DNA of 64,000 nucleotides from Akkermansia muciniphila (GCF_018709685.1 NZ_JABDHQ010000010.1:1-64000), one strand, 5' to 3'. Shown: positions 34,460-43,773, counted from the first letter of the stretch. Numbers and translations: made by a program. The notes: a model not told the origin generated them from the letters alone.

Positions 34460-35331
34460 TCGATGTTCTGAACCTGTTCCCTGATTTTTTCCAGTTCCGT
34501 CTTGGCGGAAACCACCAGATGGGACAGCGTGGAGTCATTCGCCTTGGAACCGATGGTGTTGAATTCCCGGAAGATTTCCTGGCAGAGGAAGTCCAGGGGC
34601 CTGCCCGCGGGAGCGGAGGACGCGCACAGGGTGCGGAACTGGTCAAAGTGGGAGGAAAGACGCGTGATTTCCTCGGAAATGTCGCACTTGTCCGCAAACA
34701 GGGCCACCTCCCGGATGATGCGTTCATCGTCCGCAGAGACGGACAGGTCGGCATCCGCCAGGCGCTTGAGCATGGCTTCACGCAATCTTGCGGGGACGGA
34801 CGGGGCGTGTTCCGCAATCTTGAGACGGAATTGTTCCAGCGTGTCCAGCTTGCCCAGCACATCCGTTTTCAGGTTGGCGCCTTCCGCCGCGCGCATGGCG
34901 ATGAAGTCTTTCAGGGCACCCTTGAGAGCCTCTTCCACCACCGGCCACGCTTCTTCCGGAGACAGGGCGGTTTCCGCCGCGGAGGTGATGATTTCCAGCC
35001 TCAGCAGGTCGGACGCCTGAAGGGGCATGGGCTGCCCGGCCAGGTCAGCCGCGCGGTTCAGGAGCCCCGCCAGGGAAGCCAGTTTTTTTTCATCAAGCTG
35101 GAGGGAGCCGTCCGCTTCCTCCAGCCGTTCCACGGAGACGGAAACACCTACGCGGCCGCGGGAAACGGCCCCCTGGACAATGGAGCGCACGGAGGCGTCC
35201 CATTCCGCATAGCTGCGGGGCACGTTGACGGCAATTTCCGTCTGCTTGCGGTTTACTCCGGAGATTTCAACAAGGATGTTGTAACGGTCTGTCTGGGCAA
35301 CGGCTCTACCAAAGCCGGTCATGCTGTTCAT
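34456..35331 (-). CDS. yicC: YicC-family endoribonuclease-type protein
   Basis: The 291-residue protein matches the YicC/YloC family: MNSMTGFGRA at the start, and the C-terminal DUF1732 region (FDQFRTLCASSAPAGRPLDFLCQEIFREFNTIGSKAND). Characterised members are small ring-forming RNases. It lies 20 bp downstream of an aminotransferase gene on the same strand and overlaps gmk at its 3' end. Confidence 0.93.
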   Translation of the reverse strand: MNSMTGFGRAVAQTDRYNILVEISGVNRKQTEIAVNVPRSYAEWDASVRSIVQGAVSRGRVGVSVSVERLEEADGSLQLDEKKLASLAGLLNRAADLAGQPMPLQASDLLRLEIITSAAETALSPEEAWPVVEEALKGALKDFIAMRAAEGANLKTDVLGKLDTLEQFRLKIAEHAPSVPARLREAMLKRLADADLSVSADDERIIREVALFADKCDISEEITRLSSHFDQFRTLCASSAPAGRPLDFLCQEIFREFNTIGSKANDSTLSHLVVSAKTELEKIREQVQNIE

Positions 35332-35351
35332 GGATACGGTTCAGATTGGGA

Positions 35352-36626
35352 TTAAGAATGGGAGTAGGCTTTTTTCACCTCGTCAGCCACGATGGAGAGG
35401 CCCTTGCGCAGCAAGTCCTCCGCCTGGGTGAAGCTGATGCGGATGCATTCATGCCGGTGCGGCCAGGGTTCCCCTTCTTCCGGAAGGGCAAAGAAGAAGT
35501 GATGGCCCGGATTCACAAAGCAGCCGCGCGCCTTGCACCGTTCATAGAGTTCCTGGCACGTGATGGGCAACCCCTCAAACCAGAGCCACAGGAACATGGC
35601 TCCTTCACTCTTGTGGACGCGCCACGGGATGGATTCTCCAAAGAGTTCAGGCAGCAGGGAGAGGGCGAATTCCACCTGGCGGCGGTAGAACGGCGTGAGG
35701 GTTTCACGGCACACGCGTTCCAGCGTGCCGTCTTCCAGATAAGGGGTTACCAGCGCCTGGCCCAGGTTGTTCGGGCACAGGGAGGAGGTGGTGACCATGC
35801 TGACCACCGCCCGGATGATGTCCGGACGCGCAATGACAATTCCGGTGCGCGTGCCGGGCAATCCGATCTTGGACAGGCTCATGGTCAGGATCATGTTTTC
35901 GTCCCACGCCGGATTTACGGGCACAAAGCAGATGTTGGGCAGCGGCGGTCCGTACGCGTTGTCAATCATCAGGGGCACCCCGGCACGGGCGGCCATTTCC
36001 CGCAGGCGGTCCAGCTCTTCATCCGTCACCACGTTGCCGGTGGGATTGGTGGGGCGGGACATGCAGATGGCGGCCGTTTCCGGGCGGATGTCCAGGCGGT
36101 CAAAGTCAATCACGTACTTGAACGTATGGCCGTCCAGCATGCGGATGCCGGGCCGGATGCCCCGGAACATCATGCCGCCGCACAGGGACTGGGACTGGTA
36201 GCCCACATAATCCGGGCACAGGGGGAAGAGGATTTCACGCACGCAACCATTCTTGCAGGGACCCGCGAGCATGTTGAAGAGCGTGAAGCAGGCCATCTGG
36301 CCGCCCTGGGTGATCGCCACGTTCTCCGGCTTCAGGTTCCAGCCGCAGCGTTCATTGAGGAAGCGGACCAGGGCGCGGATGAAGCCGGGGTCCCCGCCCG
36401 GATGGGCGTAATGCCCTACTAGCACGTCAAATTTTCCATTCCGCACCAGCTCCGCCATGCTGCGGCGCCAGAGTTCCGTTACTTCCGGAATGACGGCGGG
36501 GCTGCCGCCGTTCAGCTGGCACAGGCCGGCATCCCCCGAATGGAGGGCCTTGAATAAATCCTCCATCAAATCATCAATACCCGTTCTGGCCGTCAGGTGG
36601 CCTCCGATCTCCGATAATTGCATCAT
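35352..36626 (-). CDS. Class I/II aminotransferase, valine-pyruvate transaminase-like
   Basis: The 424-residue PLP enzyme resembles AvtA: the N-terminal LSEIGGHLTARTGIDDLMEDLF and GGSPAVIPEVTELW are typical of that group. The PLP lysine lies in SLSKIGLPGTRTGI, and the aromatic and Asp residues of the fold I cofactor site are found in PTNPTGN and MIDNAYGPP. The reaction is probably alanine/valine-pyruvate transamination, though substrate assignments in this branch are weak. It precedes yicC and gmk on the same strand and may form one unit with them. Confidence 0.85.
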   Translation of the reverse strand: MMQLSEIGGHLTARTGIDDLMEDLFKALHSGDAGLCQLNGGSPAVIPEVTELWRRSMAELVRNGKFDVLVGHYAHPGGDPGFIRALVRFLNERCGWNLKPENVAITQGGQMACFTLFNMLAGPCKNGCVREILFPLCPDYVGYQSQSLCGGMMFRGIRPGIRMLDGHTFKYVIDFDRLDIRPETAAICMSRPTNPTGNVVTDEELDRLREMAARAGVPLMIDNAYGPPLPNICFVPVNPAWDENMILTMSLSKIGLPGTRTGIVIARPDIIRAVVSMVTTSSLCPNNLGQALVTPYLEDGTLERVCRETLTPFYRRQVEFALSLLPELFGESIPWRVHKSEGAMFLWLWFEGLPITCQELYERCKARGCFVNPGHHFFFALPEEGEPWPHRHECIRISFTQAEDLLRKGLSIVADEVKKAYSHS

Positions 36627-36734
36627 GCCGCGGGCATTGTAGCCGCATGCGCGTTTTATGCGAGAAAAATCATTGTTCGGCAGGGCGCATGAACAGTTTG
36701 ACTTTCCCCCCCGTTAATGTTCATAATCCCCGGC

Positions 36735-37196
36735 ATGTTCAACATCGTGCGATTTACCAGGCGTACCTGTCCGGCGCTGGCCCTTGCGCTGGCCCTTACC
36801 TCATGCGACAGCGGCACGAATGAAGCCCTGACCTCCTTCATTACGGGCAATTCCTCTTCGGAACACCAGCAGCTCCAGGCCCAGCTCCAGCAGACGAAGG
36901 ACGCCCTGGCCCAGCTTGACCAGGAGATCAGCCAGGCGGAATCCCATGACGCGCGCGTGAATTACAATCTTCAAAAGCGCCTTTCCAATCCGGGCAAAAT
37001 CACCACTCCCTTCACGGTGAAGGATATTGACGTCCTGCCGTCCAAGCGGCGCGACTTCGAGCACCTGTGCTTTGACATTGAAGACATGCGCAAGACGCTG
37101 GCGCAGCGCAAGCAGGAGTTCCACGCCCTGCAATACCAGTACAACGCGTATGCCGCCAAACTGGCGGAATTCAAGCAGTCCCACCCGGTAGACTAA
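36735..37196 (+). CDS. Small coiled-coil lipoprotein
   Basis: The 153-residue product has a lipoprotein signal (ALALALALTSC, Cys at about residue 24) followed by a heptad-rich helical region (about 43-150). I recognise no family. I use the ATG at 36735, which gives the usual short charged start; the upstream ATG at 36717 is also in frame. It begins a compact plus-strand run of envelope genes (37219, 38242, 39316). Confidence 0.6.
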   Translation: MFNIVRFTRRTCPALALALALTSCDSGTNEALTSFITGNSSSEHQQLQAQLQQTKDALAQLDQEISQAESHDARVNYNLQKRLSNPGKITTPFTVKDIDVLPSKRRDFEHLCFDIEDMRKTLAQRKQEFHALQYQYNAYAAKLAEFKQSHPVD

Positions 37197-37218
37197 TCCC
37201 ACTCCCCTGACCCATCCC

Positions 37219-38223
37219 ATGACTGACTCACCTTCCCCGCAACAGCCGTCCGGCGAAACGCTCCCGCCTTCCGAAGATGAAACCCGCTTCGCCCCCAGGG
37301 AGGACAGGAACGGCGACGGAGAAAACAAGGACGGCGCTTCCGCCCCTAAAAAACGCCTGAAAACATCCATGGACGTCGTCTCCGAACACGCCGCGGAAGA
37401 GGAATCAGCCCAGCAGGAGGAGGCGCAGAAGAAAGCCAGGGGGGACGCCCTGTTCTGGAACCTGTGCCTGGGACTGTTCGGCATCATCGTCATCGGGGCC
37501 GGATACATCGTTTATGAAAAATTTTCCCAGCTTCCCGATCCGGTAAGGGACACCCGGGAAGCGCTGGAAGCCAACCATGCCGCCCTCCTGAAAAAGCAGG
37601 AACAGTTCAGGGAAATACGGAATAAGACCGCTCCCAAGGAACAGCTTCTCAGCCTGCTGGACATTTTTGAAAACACGGCGACCGACCTGGATGAGACGCA
37701 GAAGTCCATTGAGAAGGAAAAAATGCGCGTGGCCGGCATCCGGGGGGAAATCCGCTCCTACTTTGAACGCTACCGCCAGGATGCCCGCGCGAAGGCCCGC
37801 GGCCGCAAGTTTGACATCCTCAGAACGGCCCATTCCGGAAAGACCTATCTGAACGTTGAAATCACCCGCGTGGAGAATGAGTTTGTGCGCATCATGCACG
37901 AGCAGGGCAGCACTTCCATTCCCGCCGGAGACCTTCCGGACGATATCCGGGAAATGCTGGCTTACGGCGACCCGCTGAACATTACGGCCATGAACCAGAC
38001 GGACGCCTCCCTTCAGGCCCCCGTCATCCGCCGGGCTCCCATCCCGGCTCCCGCTCCCGCCCCGGATCCCCAGCCCGCCAAGAAGAAAGTGGTGGTGGAA
38101 GACCTGGACCCGCCTTCCGGCAAGCCGCAGATTGAAACGCCCACCCATACGGGAGATTCGGACTCCTCCTCTTCCGGCGGCATGTGGGTGCCTCCTGCCC
38201 ATTCTCCGCTACCCCCCATGTAA
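37219..38223 (+). CDS. Single-pass membrane protein with GK-Y...H..G...LP module
   Basis: The 334-residue product has a polar N-terminus (about 1-75), one TM segment (about 79-100) and a coiled-coil-like stretch (about 110-190). A short module follows: SGKTYLNVEITRVENEFVRI, then a His/Gly pair and IPAGDLPDDIREM. Its tail is rich in Pro, Ala, Lys and Ser. The module recurs in many Verrucomicrobiota proteins of unknown function and has a cousin in the gene at 50353. It starts 22 bases after the small lipoprotein and is followed 18 bases later by the thioredoxin-like gene, so an operon is likely. Confidence 0.65.
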   Translation: MTDSPSPQQPSGETLPPSEDETRFAPREDRNGDGENKDGASAPKKRLKTSMDVVSEHAAEEESAQQEEAQKKARGDALFWNLCLGLFGIIVIGAGYIVYEKFSQLPDPVRDTREALEANHAALLKKQEQFREIRNKTAPKEQLLSLLDIFENTATDLDETQKSIEKEKMRVAGIRGEIRSYFERYRQDARAKARGRKFDILRTAHSGKTYLNVEITRVENEFVRIMHEQGSTSIPAGDLPDDIREMLAYGDPLNITAMNQTDASLQAPVIRRAPIPAPAPAPDPQPAKKKVVVEDLDPPSGKPQIETPTHTGDSDSSSSGGMWVPPAHSPLPPM

Positions 38224-38241
38224 CTGATTTATTTCCAAATC

Positions 38242-39264
38242 ATGAAAACTATCATCATCCCCGTCGTGGCCGCGCTCGTTGCCGGAATTGCCGGAGCTTC
38301 CGAAGCGTGGAGCACCAATCCTGCGGAAGCCATGCAGCAGGCCGCGGCCCAGAAGAAGGGCGTTATGCTGGAATTCACCGGTTCCGACTGGTGCGGCGCC
38401 TGCATCATGCAGAAGAAGCAGGCCCTTTCCCTCCCCAAGGTGCAGGAAGGCATCACCGCCGCCTTTATTCCCGTGGAACTGGATTTCCCGCGTAAAAAGC
38501 AGCAGGACGAACAGACCAAGGCCATGCTGGAAACCTACAAGAAGTCCTACGGCATCACCGGCTTCCCCACGCTGGTCTTTGCAGACGCCCAGGGACGCCC
38601 CGTCCACACCGTCGTAGGCTACGCCAACCCGGACCAGGTCATGAAAGATGCGGCCAAGGCGGCGGAAGCCCTGAAAACCCAGCAGGCCCTGACAAACAAG
38701 CTGGCGGGCAGCCTCACGGACGAGCAGCGCCGGGACGCCTTGGTCCAATTGCTGAAAACGGTTCCCCAGTCCAGCATCCCCGCTTTCTACAAGCCGTCCC
38801 TGGAAGAACTGGCAAAACTTGACCCGGAGGATGCTTCCGGCATCCGTGCCGAACTGAACAGAAAAGAACTGCTCAATACCCAGAGAGAAGAGCTGGCCGA
38901 TACGTTCCGGCAGAAAAACGTCCACATCCTGGCGGAACAAAAGCCTGACGAAGCCCTTTCCCTTATGGACGGCTACCTGAAGAAGGACGGGCTTCTTCCG
39001 GAAGTCAAACAGGCCGTCCTCATGCAAAAGGTAAACCTGCTCATGCAGCAGAACAGGGTGAATGAACTGGAGCAGCCCCTTAAAGAATCCGTCGCGCTTC
39101 TTCCGGACAGCTTTGAAGGAAAGATGTGCGGCAGGCTCCTGGAAAAGCTGCCAGAGATCAAGAAGGAACGGGGCCAGTTGAAGCCGGGGGAAGAACCCCC
39201 GCTCCCCCCCGGAGCCATCCGGGCCACTAAAATGATCATTCCCCCGGCCCCCGCAAAAAAATAA
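38242..39264 (+). CDS. Secreted thioredoxin-fold protein with C-terminal helical repeats
   Basis: The 340-residue product has a signal peptide (MKTIIIPVVAALVAGIAGA) and a thioredoxin domain (about 30-150) whose active site is WCGAC in TGSDWCGAC; the cis-Pro is present in GFPTLVF. The rest (about 150-330) is helical and may form TPR-like repeats. It should act as a periplasmic thiol oxidoreductase. The substrate is unknown. The operon partners upstream are envelope proteins. Confidence 0.8.
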   Translation: MKTIIIPVVAALVAGIAGASEAWSTNPAEAMQQAAAQKKGVMLEFTGSDWCGACIMQKKQALSLPKVQEGITAAFIPVELDFPRKKQQDEQTKAMLETYKKSYGITGFPTLVFADAQGRPVHTVVGYANPDQVMKDAAKAAEALKTQQALTNKLAGSLTDEQRRDALVQLLKTVPQSSIPAFYKPSLEELAKLDPEDASGIRAELNRKELLNTQREELADTFRQKNVHILAEQKPDEALSLMDGYLKKDGLLPEVKQAVLMQKVNLLMQQNRVNELEQPLKESVALLPDSFEGKMCGRLLEKLPEIKKERGQLKPGEEPPLPPGAIRATKMIIPPAPAKK

Positions 39265-39315
39265 CCCGTCCTTTCCTGCCGGGTACCGGAGTCTCCGTGC
39301 CCGGCAGGTCCGCAC

Positions 39316-40128
39316 ATGGATCTTTCCACCAACCACATCCTCACCGTCTTTCTGCTCACCACGCTGGCAGGTCTTGCCACCGGGATAGGGGGCTTCATCG
39401 CCTTCTTCATGAAGAGGACGGATACGAAGACGCTTACCTTCGCCCTTGGGTTTTCCGGGGGAGTCATGGTGTACATTTCCCTGGTGGAGCTGCTGGGGGA
39501 GGCCCGGCACCGGCTGATGGAATTTGAAGGCCACACGGCAGGCGCCTGGATCGCCATTGCCTCCTTCTTCGGAGGCATCGCCGTGGCGGCCCTAATTGAC
39601 TACCTGGTGCCGGAAGACGAAAACCCTCACGAAGCGCGCGGCCCGGAGGATATCCACGGACAGGCCAGCGGGGAATTCTCCTCCGCCAAGATTAAAAGGT
39701 CCGGCATCCTCTTTGCCCTGGCCATCGGCATCCATAACTTCCCGGAAGGGATCGCCACCTTTGCCGCCGGGCTGGATTCCCTGACGCTGGGCACGTCCAT
39801 CGCCCTGGCCGTGGCCGTCCACAACATTCCGGAAGGAGTCGCCGTAGCGGTTCCCCTTTACTACGGCACGGGCAACCGTAAAAAGGCCCTCTTCTACTCC
39901 TTCCTGTCCGGGCTGGCGGAACCGGTGGGCGCGGCCATCGCCATGCTCTTCCTGTTCCACTTCCTCACGCCCACCGTGCTGGCCATCCTCTTTGCCTCCG
40001 TGGCGGGTATCATGGTGTTCATTTCCTTTGATGAACTGCTGCCTATGGCGGAACGCTGGGGCCACCATCACATTTCCATCATGGGCATCATTGCCGGCAT
40101 GCTGCTGATGGCTGTCGTGCTGATCTGA
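39316..40128 (+). CDS. zupT: ZIP-family metal transporter (ZupT-like)
   Basis: The 270-residue membrane protein has eight TM segments and the two metal-site signatures: HNFPEGIATF in TM4 and HNIPEGVAVA in TM5. A cytoplasmic Glu/His-rich loop lies between TM3 and TM4. ZIP proteins import Zn2+ and other divalent metals. It lies 51 bp after the thioredoxin-fold gene on the same strand. Confidence 0.92.
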   Translation: MDLSTNHILTVFLLTTLAGLATGIGGFIAFFMKRTDTKTLTFALGFSGGVMVYISLVELLGEARHRLMEFEGHTAGAWIAIASFFGGIAVAALIDYLVPEDENPHEARGPEDIHGQASGEFSSAKIKRSGILFALAIGIHNFPEGIATFAAGLDSLTLGTSIALAVAVHNIPEGVAVAVPLYYGTGNRKKALFYSFLSGLAEPVGAAIAMLFLFHFLTPTVLAILFASVAGIMVFISFDELLPMAERWGHHHISIMGIIAGMLLMAVVLI

Positions 40129-40228
40129 ACCGGCTCCTGACGGGGAAAATTTTCCGTGTCCTGAAAACACGCCGCATTGAGCATTTCCCGGCATCAGGGG
40201 GTCTAACCGGAAACCCCCTTTCTCCTCC

Positions 40229-41437
40229 ATGCCGGACTCCCCTGCTACCCCTGCTACCCCTGCTACTCCTGCTACTCCTGCTACTCCTGCTACTCCTGCT
40301 ACTCCTGCTACTCCTGCTACTCCTGCTACCCCTGTTACCCCTGCTACCCCTGCTCCCGCCGCTCCGGCACCTTCCCCCGCCCTTCCTTCCCCTTCATCCC
40401 CCCTTGCCTGCTGGAAAAAAGGGTTCCGGCATTATGCGGATTTCCGGGGCTGCGCCTCCCGCGCGGAATTCTGGTGGTTCATGGCGCTTCCCCTTCTGGC
40501 CCTGATTCCGGCCCTGGCGGGGTACATCCTGACGGATTGGCTCCATATTCCGGATACAAGGTTGAGCATTTACGGAGACGCGCTGACCATCCTCCTGTGG
40601 GCGGCCCTGATCGTTCCCTGCGCCGCGGCGGCATTCAGACGCCTGCATGACACGGGCAGAAGCGGCTTCTGGGTTCTTTCCCTGCTGCTTCCCTTCGGCC
40701 TGGGGCACCTGATCTTTTTCTACCTGACGCTGGGTGAAAGCAAGACGGCCGGCAATAAGTACTGCCGCCGTCCGGGCGCACCGCCCGCCAACGCTCCCGC
40801 CACTGCCGGAGACACGCCTGAAAAGCCCTTCACGCCGTTTTACCTTTACTGGCTCATCAGCCTCAGGAAGCTGACCACGCTGGCCGGACGCGCCTCCCGT
40901 GCGGAGTTCTGGTCCTTCTTCCTCCTTTCCGTGCTTCTGTTCCTGCCGCTGGGCTACAGCATGATCGACGTGGGCAGCAACCCGCTGGGGTTCTATGTTT
41001 CCCCGTCCCGGCAAATTCTGGCATACACCACCCATCCGCAGGATGCCCTCATCCTGCTGGCCCACGCCTGTTTCAATCCTACCTTTTACTTTTTCTACCA
41101 GTCCGGGGAGCTGAGCATGCTTTCCCTGGAGCTTCTGGCCACCGTGGCCGGGCTCAATATCTTGTTCAACATACCCGTGGCCGTACGGCGCCTGCATGAC
41201 AGCAACCTGAGCGGAAAATTCATCCTGATTCCCATCCTGATTTTCATCGTCACCTTTGTGCTGGTTTTCCTGCTGCGCCTGATTCCGGGGGATATGGCCC
41301 CCTACGTGGCCTATCTGGCCATGGCCTCCAACCTGATGGACCTGTTTTCCATCCTCTTCCTGTCCATGATGCTGCTCAAAAGCTCTTCCGGCGCCAATGA
41401 CTACGGCGTGCTTCCGCAAAAAATAACCGTATCCTGA
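40229..41437 (+). CDS. Tandem DUF805 membrane protein with N-terminal (PAT)n repeat
   Basis: The 402-residue protein starts with a low-complexity tract of Pro-Ala-Thr triplets (about residues 5-40). It then has two DUF805 units: the first (about 68-190) with FRGCASRAEFWWF and RRLHDTGRSGFW, the second (about 220-390) with LAGRASRAEFWSFF and RRLHDSNLSGKF. DUF805 proteins are integral inner-membrane proteins of unknown role. The repeat encodes a flexible N-terminal tail. The 3' end lies inside a stem that can also terminate the convergent pfkA transcript. Confidence 0.75.
   Translation: MPDSPATPATPATPATPATPATPATPATPATPATPVTPATPAPAAPAPSPALPSPSSPLACWKKGFRHYADFRGCASRAEFWWFMALPLLALIPALAGYILTDWLHIPDTRLSIYGDALTILLWAALIVPCAAAAFRRLHDTGRSGFWVLSLLLPFGLGHLIFFYLTLGESKTAGNKYCRRPGAPPANAPATAGDTPEKPFTPFYLYWLISLRKLTTLAGRASRAEFWSFFLLSVLLFLPLGYSMIDVGSNPLGFYVSPSRQILAYTTHPQDALILLAHACFNPTFYFFYQSGELSMLSLELLATVAGLNILFNIPVAVRRLHDSNLSGKFILIPILIFIVTFVLVFLLRLIPGDMAPYVAYLAMASNLMDLFSILFLSMMLLKSSSGANDYGVLPQKITVS
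40241..40348 (+). repeat. In-frame 9-bp tandem array encoding PAT repeats
   Basis: Twelve 9-bp units of the form CCTGCTACY run in the 5' end of the DUF805 gene, with one T change in the eleventh (giving Pro-Val-Thr). Because the unit is a multiple of three, copy-number changes would alter tail length but not the frame. The unit is similar in length and pyrimidine bias to the intergenic arrays at 20244 and 61190. Confidence 0.9.
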
Positions 41438-41452
41438 GAACAGGATACGGTT
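41416..41452 (-). terminator. Terminator of pfkA, embedded in the 3' end of the DUF805 gene
   Basis: A perfect 12-bp stem (AACCGTATCCTG with CAGGATACGGTT) contains the TGA stop of the DUF805 gene. On the minus strand it is followed by a T-run, so it should stop transcription coming from pfkA. Confidence 0.75.
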
Positions 41453-41463
41453 GAAAAGCAATC

Positions 41464-41487
41464 AAGCCGCACAGGCAGCGGCTTTTG
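41464..41487 (+). terminator. Terminator of the DUF805 gene
   Basis: A 7-bp stem (AAGCCGC with GCGGCTT) with a short T-run, 27 bases after the stop. Confidence 0.65.
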
Positions 41488-41504
41488 CCTGAAGGCGCGG
41501 AGCG

Positions 41505-42584
41505 TCAGTCCCCGAAGCACACGCCCAGGTCGCGAGCCGTGCGCACAAGCTGGCAGTCCGGGTCCACCAGCTTCAGGGTCTTCACGGCCTCCTCAATGGG
41601 GACGGCCGTCATCTTGGTCCCCCGCAGGGCCACCATGCAGCTGAACTTGCCCTTTTCCACCAGTTCCACGGCGTAACTGCCGAACCGGACGCCCAGAATG
41701 CGGTCATAGGCGCAAGGGGAGCCGCCGCGCTGGATGTGGCCCAGCACGCAGGAGCGGGTTTCAATACCCGTGGCTTCTTCCAGTTTTTTAGAGATCACCT
41801 TGCCGATGCCTCCCAGGCGCACTTCCCCCTGGGTCTTTTCATCCAGCAGCACCAGTTCATCCGCCAGGCGCGCGCCTTCGGACACCACCACCAGGATTTC
41901 CCGCTGCCCGGCAGCCTTGCGCGCCTTGATGCATTCCACCACGTTTTCAATGGAGAACGGTATTTCCGGCAGCAGAATCACATCCGCGCTTCCGGCGATG
42001 CCGCCTTCCAGGGCAATCCACCCCGCATGGCGCCCCATCACTTCCACCACCATCATGCGCTGGTGCGCATTCGCCGTGGTTTCCAGGCGGTCCAGGGATT
42101 CGGAGACGATGGAAACGGCGCTGTAGAAGCCGAAGGTCACATCCGTCGCGCCCAGGTCGTTGTCAATGGTCTTGGGCACTCCCACCACGGGAAGGCCTAT
42201 TTCAGAAAGCAAAAGGGCCGTGGACTGGGAGCCGTCCCCGCCGACGACGATCAGGGCATCCAGGCCCAATCGCCGGATGGTGGCTTTTGTCTTTTCCAGC
42301 ACGGCGGGCTCAATCGCCCCTTTCTGGTCCACGCCCACCTTGATGGCGAAGTTTCCCTTGTTCACGGTTCCCAGGATGGTGCCTCCCTTGGCGCGCAATC
42401 CGCGGCATCCGGCAGGGGTCAGCCATTCAAACCGTTCATCATCCTCCGTGGACAGAAGTCCCTCAAACCCATCGTAAAAACCGACAACGTTCCAGCCGCG
42501 GCGGGAAGCCGCGCCCACGACACCTTCAATAACTGCATTCAACCCGGGAGAGTCACCCCCGCTATTCAAAACACCGATGTTCAT
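41505..42584 (-). CDS. pfkA: 6-phosphofructokinase (ATP-dependent type)
   Basis: The 359-residue protein phosphorylates fructose 6-phosphate. Visible motifs are NSGGDSPGLNAVI, GGDGS (which favours ATP over the PPi-type GGDD), PKTIDNDL with the Lys typical of the branch shared with PPi-dependent enzymes, and MGRHAGWIAL. The mixture places it with the group III ATP-PFKs, so ATP is the likely donor. The length is normal. It runs convergently with the DUF805 gene and shares the terminator described there. Confidence 0.93.
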   Translation of the reverse strand: MNIGVLNSGGDSPGLNAVIEGVVGAASRRGWNVVGFYDGFEGLLSTEDDERFEWLTPAGCRGLRAKGGTILGTVNKGNFAIKVGVDQKGAIEPAVLEKTKATIRRLGLDALIVVGGDGSQSTALLLSEIGLPVVGVPKTIDNDLGATDVTFGFYSAVSIVSESLDRLETTANAHQRMMVVEVMGRHAGWIALEGGIAGSADVILLPEIPFSIENVVECIKARKAAGQREILVVVSEGARLADELVLLDEKTQGEVRLGGIGKVISKKLEEATGIETRSCVLGHIQRGGSPCAYDRILGVRFGSYAVELVEKGKFSCMVALRGTKMTAVPIEEAVKTLKLVDPDCQLVRTARDLGVCFGD

Positions 42585-42628
42585 ATTCGGTGTCCCTTAT
42601 AGCAGAAAATTCCGGGGCCGTCTACTTC

Positions 42629-43600
42629 CTATCGCTTCTCTGCTCCAGATTTCACGGGAAGCTGGACGAACTCCTTGGGGTCCTTCATGTCCATGCCGGA
42701 AGCCTGCCAGTTTTCCCACACCCGCCAGCCGCTGGTCATCATCTGCTTGGCCAGGGGATAACGTTGCGCAGAGCCCAGCACCACAATGATCATGCGCTGG
42801 GGGTAAATCACCTCCGTGCCCGTCTGGGGACTGCGGCGGGAAATGGCGTTGCGCGTGACGCTGAGCAGCAGGCAGGGGCCGGCGGCGCGGGAGGTGCCCG
42901 CCTTGATGCCGTCCACGCCGGGGGAGCTCATGAGCTTGTTGTTGTTGGAGATGTCGTACATCGTCATTCCCTTGGTCTGGGACTGCACGCCGATGCGGCG
43001 GCTCGCCTGGGAGACAATGTAGCAGAAGGCCGGATTCTGCATGCTGTACGCGCCCAGCAGGGCCATGTCCAGCGCGCAGGATTCGGAAACGGAGTTGCCC
43101 GCGTCCAGCCCGTGGGGGGCGGTGAAGCGCGTCTTGGACATTTTCAGGGAGCGGGCCAGATTGTTCATTTCCGTCACGAAGGCGCCAATGGGGGAACCGC
43201 CGCCACGGCGGGAGACCAAATCACGGCCCACAAAGGAGGCGACCGTCAGGGCGGACACGTTGTCCGAGCCCAGCAGGGTGGAGTACAGCGCGTCCCGGAG
43301 CGTCAGGCGGTCGCCCGGCTGAAGGTCCATGGGATTGCCGGCGCGGAGTCCGAATGCCTCCTGGGGAACGGCGATGAAGGTGTCCAGCGGCAGGCGCGTG
43401 CGGGCCACCCAGTCCAGCGCGACCATGGCGGTGGCTACCTGGGAAAGGCTGGCTACTGGCCTTCTGGCTTCCGCATTGGAGCTGAAAAGGAGTTTGCCGG
43501 AATTGGCCTCAATGGCGATGTAACTGGGCTTTTCCTGCGCCCGGGCGGAGAACTGGAATACACAGGCCAGGGTCAGGAGGAATAGAGATAGCTTTTTCAT
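42629..43600 (-). CDS. D-alanyl-D-alanine carboxypeptidase (S11) homologue with altered active site
   Basis: The 323-residue protein has a signal peptide and the peptidase S11 fold. The second motif SDN (S112-N114) is intact. The nucleophile motif SxxK reads S51-L-S-Q54, so the general-base Lys is Gln. The third motif KTG reads KAG (233-235). With Lys missing, classic DD-carboxypeptidase activity is doubtful; it could bind peptidoglycan peptides or be a regulator. I use the ATG at 43600 (MKKLSLFLL), which gives a canonical signal peptide; earlier starts do not. Confidence 0.8.
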   Translation of the reverse strand: MKKLSLFLLTLACVFQFSARAQEKPSYIAIEANSGKLLFSSNAEARRPVASLSQVATAMVALDWVARTRLPLDTFIAVPQEAFGLRAGNPMDLQPGDRLTLRDALYSTLLGSDNVSALTVASFVGRDLVSRRGGGSPIGAFVTEMNNLARSLKMSKTRFTAPHGLDAGNSVSESCALDMALLGAYSMQNPAFCYIVSQASRRIGVQSQTKGMTMYDISNNNKLMSSPGVDGIKAGTSRAAGPCLLLSVTRNAISRRSPQTGTEVIYPQRMIIVVLGSAQRYPLAKQMMTSGWRVWENWQASGMDMKDPKEFVQLPVKSGAEKR

Positions 43601-43773
43601 GGCGGGACCGGCGGGATAGTGCCCGTTCCCCCCGCATTTGGAAAGTCTAAAATGTTTTCCATGCACCACTTATATGTCATGACACGGAAAAACGCATTGA
43701 CCTTTCGCCTCCTATCCTATTTGTTGGAGGAAGCCGTCCCCTCCAACGGGAGCGTTACGACCTGCCCAGCGCC

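Noticed and set aside
40241-40348. CRISPR array
   Set aside because: The 9-bp units have no spacers and are in frame inside a protein-coding gene.
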